Part shown: one piece after another, positions 48,897 to 49,901 of the stretch
How the letters are laid out: each line of letters begins with the position of its first letter
Numbering within the stretch: position 1 is the stretch's first letter
From: Lewinellaceae bacterium
GTDB lineage: Bacteria; Bacteroidota; Bacteroidia; Chitinophagales; Saprospiraceae
Assembly: GCA_020636075.1 (NCBI GenBank)
Contig: JACJYO010000017.1
Coordinates: 1-49,901, forward strand
DNA: 49,901 nt
Reading direction: 5' to 3'
Translations under genes and position numbers: made by a program
The notes under the pieces: model-generated
Databases searched by the model: none
Seen by the model: the letters and a program-made list of their open reading frames with translations, nothing else
Told to the model about the DNA's origin: nothing

Positions 48897-49901
48897 ATGG
48901 CCGAACAGAACTTCGTCGACTACGTAAAAATATTGTTTCGCTCTGGCAAAGGCGGGGCAGGCAGTGTGCATTTCTACCGCGGCCCGGGCGTGCCCAAAGG
49001 CGGACCCGACGGCGGCGACGGCGGCCGGGGCGGGCATATTATTCTGAAAGCCGACCCCAACGAATGGACGTTGCTCGATCTGAAATACACCAAACACATT
49101 TTCGCAAAAAACGGCAACCCAGGCAAGGGTGGCCTTAAAACGGGCTCTGACGGCGGCGACATCACCATCAAAGTTCCGCTCGGCACAGTAGCTAAAGATG
49201 CCGAAACCGGCGAAGTGCTCCTAGAAATTATGGAGCGCGGCGATAAAAAAATCCTGCTCGAAGGAGGCCGGGGCGGTAAAGGCAACAACTTTTTTAAATC
49301 GGCTACCCAGCAAACGCCTACTCATGCTCAACCCGGCGAACCCGGCATTGAACAATGGATCGTGCTGGAGCTCAAGGTGCTGGCCGATGTCGGCCTTGTC
49401 GGCTTCCCCAATGCCGGCAAAAGCACGCTGCTGAGCGCCGTCAGCGCTGCCAAGCCCAAGATCGGCGATTACCCTTTCACTACGCTGGTACCGCAGCTTG
49501 GTATCGTGGAAGCGCGACCGGGGCAGTCGTTCATCATGGCCGACATTCCCGGTATCATCGAGGGCGCGCATGAAGGCCGCGGCCTGGGGCACCGGTTCCT
49601 GCGCCACATCGAACGCAATAGCGTACTGTTGTTCATGATCCCGGCTGACACCGACCGGGCCCTGCACGAGGAGTACGATATCCTGTTCAACGAGTTGCAG
49701 GAGTTCAGCCCCGAACTGCTCGACAAGCCCCGCCTGCTGGCCATCAGCAAGGCCGACCTCATCGACGCCGACCTGGAGGCCATGCTTCGCGAAACCCTGC
49801 CGCCGGGTGTGCCCGCCATTTTTATTTCCGCGGTTTCAGGAAAGAATATTCAGCAGCTGAAGGATATGCTTTGGAAGGCGATGAATGCGGAAGTGGTGTA
49901 A
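48897..49901 (+). CDS. obgE: GTPase ObgE/CgtA
   Basis: Obg is an essential GTPase that binds the 50S subunit and couples ribosome maturation to stress responses. The 334-residue product has the glycine-rich Obg fold (about 1-160: GKGGAGSVHFYRGPGVPKGG and GGDGGRGGHI), a G1 loop GFPNAGKSTLL (about 166-176), G3 in DIPGIIEGAHEGRGLGHRFL, G4 as SKADL, and G5 in FISAVSGKNI. There is no C-terminal OCT extension. The start at 48897 gives MAEQNFVDYVKI, the expected N-terminus. The TAA stop is at 49899-49901, the final bases of the window. Confidence 0.96.
   Translation: MAEQNFVDYVKILFRSGKGGAGSVHFYRGPGVPKGGPDGGDGGRGGHIILKADPNEWTLLDLKYTKHIFAKNGNPGKGGLKTGSDGGDITIKVPLGTVAKDAETGEVLLEIMERGDKKILLEGGRGGKGNNFFKSATQQTPTHAQPGEPGIEQWIVLELKVLADVGLVGFPNAGKSTLLSAVSAAKPKIGDYPFTTLVPQLGIVEARPGQSFIMADIPGIIEGAHEGRGLGHRFLRHIERNSVLLFMIPADTDRALHEEYDILFNELQEFSPELLDKPRLLAISKADLIDADLEAMLRETLPPGVPAIFISAVSGKNIQQLKDMLWKAMNAEVV

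Noticed and set aside
1..49901. CRISPR array, prophage or integrative element
   Set aside because: No regularly spaced direct repeats, integrase, transposase or phage structural genes were seen; repeats are dispersed palindromes.

Overview
The window looks like a chromosomal stretch of a Bacteroidota bacterium, probably of the Saprospiria/Chitinophagia side of the phylum (inferred, not searched). The reasons are the gene content (SPOR-domain lipid-envelope protein next to rodA, S1 with a long acidic N-terminus, carboxypeptidase-regulatory-domain TonB receptor, peptidase S37, a C-terminal domain resembling the type IX secretion sorting domain) and the promoters: at least a dozen genes are preceded by a TAnnTTTG-type -7 box (most often TACCTTTG), the known signature of the Bacteroidota primary sigma factor. 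Shine-Dalgarno sequences are not evident, and TTG or GTG starts occur (rsmE, thrB, the Atg22-like transporter). I saw no tRNA, rRNA, CRISPR array, phage or intact insertion sequence.

Layout. 1-1.5 kb: leftward deoC, SPOR protein, rodA (cut by the edge). 1.9-7.7 kb: uvrA, convergent uppS, then an unrecognised ATP-grasp-like gene with rsmE. 7.8-10.9 kb: an NfeD-like/flotillin pair and a DUF998 membrane protein. 11-14.8 kb: rpsA, then a leftward TfoX-N gene and a membrane-anchored coiled-coil protein. 14.9-19.7 kb: a small Omp85 protein overlapping a methyltransferase, then a TonB receptor. 19.9-24.8 kb: MoeB/ThiF-like E1, DUF1990-YndJ pair, a small unknown protein, rlmD, an acyltransferase. 24.8-30.9 kb: leftward M1 peptidase, thrB, GH20 hexosaminidase, an outer-membrane protein. 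31-37.1 kb: Atg22-like transporter, acyl-CoA synthetase, and a FAD/Fe-S oxidoreductase of the D-2-hydroxyglutarate dehydrogenase type. 37.5-42.2 kb: S37 peptidase and aminopeptidase P (divergent), and a membrane adenylate cyclase. 42.3-47.3 kb: the most unusual locus (below). 47.3-49.9 kb: ribE, a LOG-family protein and obgE, whose stop codon is the last base of the window.

The most interesting locus is 42.3-47.3 kb. A BlaI-type repressor and a BlaR1/MecR1-type M56 sensor protease lie in one operon behind an elaborate set of nested inverted repeats that abut the -7 box. The sensor does not carry a penicillin-binding domain. Its large C-terminal part has about three to four repeated modules and ends in a domain that reads like a type IX secretion (Por) C-terminal sorting domain. 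Immediately upstream is a gene for an exported protein that reproduces the same module order and a similar C-terminal domain but lacks the membrane protease. This suggests a repressor/protease/secreted-paralogue system with an unknown signal, possibly tied to the envelope or type IX secretion.

Intergenic DNA carries several different palindromic repeats: a roughly 150-bp MITE-like element present twice (near 22.7 and 37.3 kb), a CACGGAG-type inverted repeat exactly filling the uvrA/uppS gap, and two further large inverted repeats near 17.1 and 19.8 kb. All coordinates were read by eye; no homology search or folding program was run.
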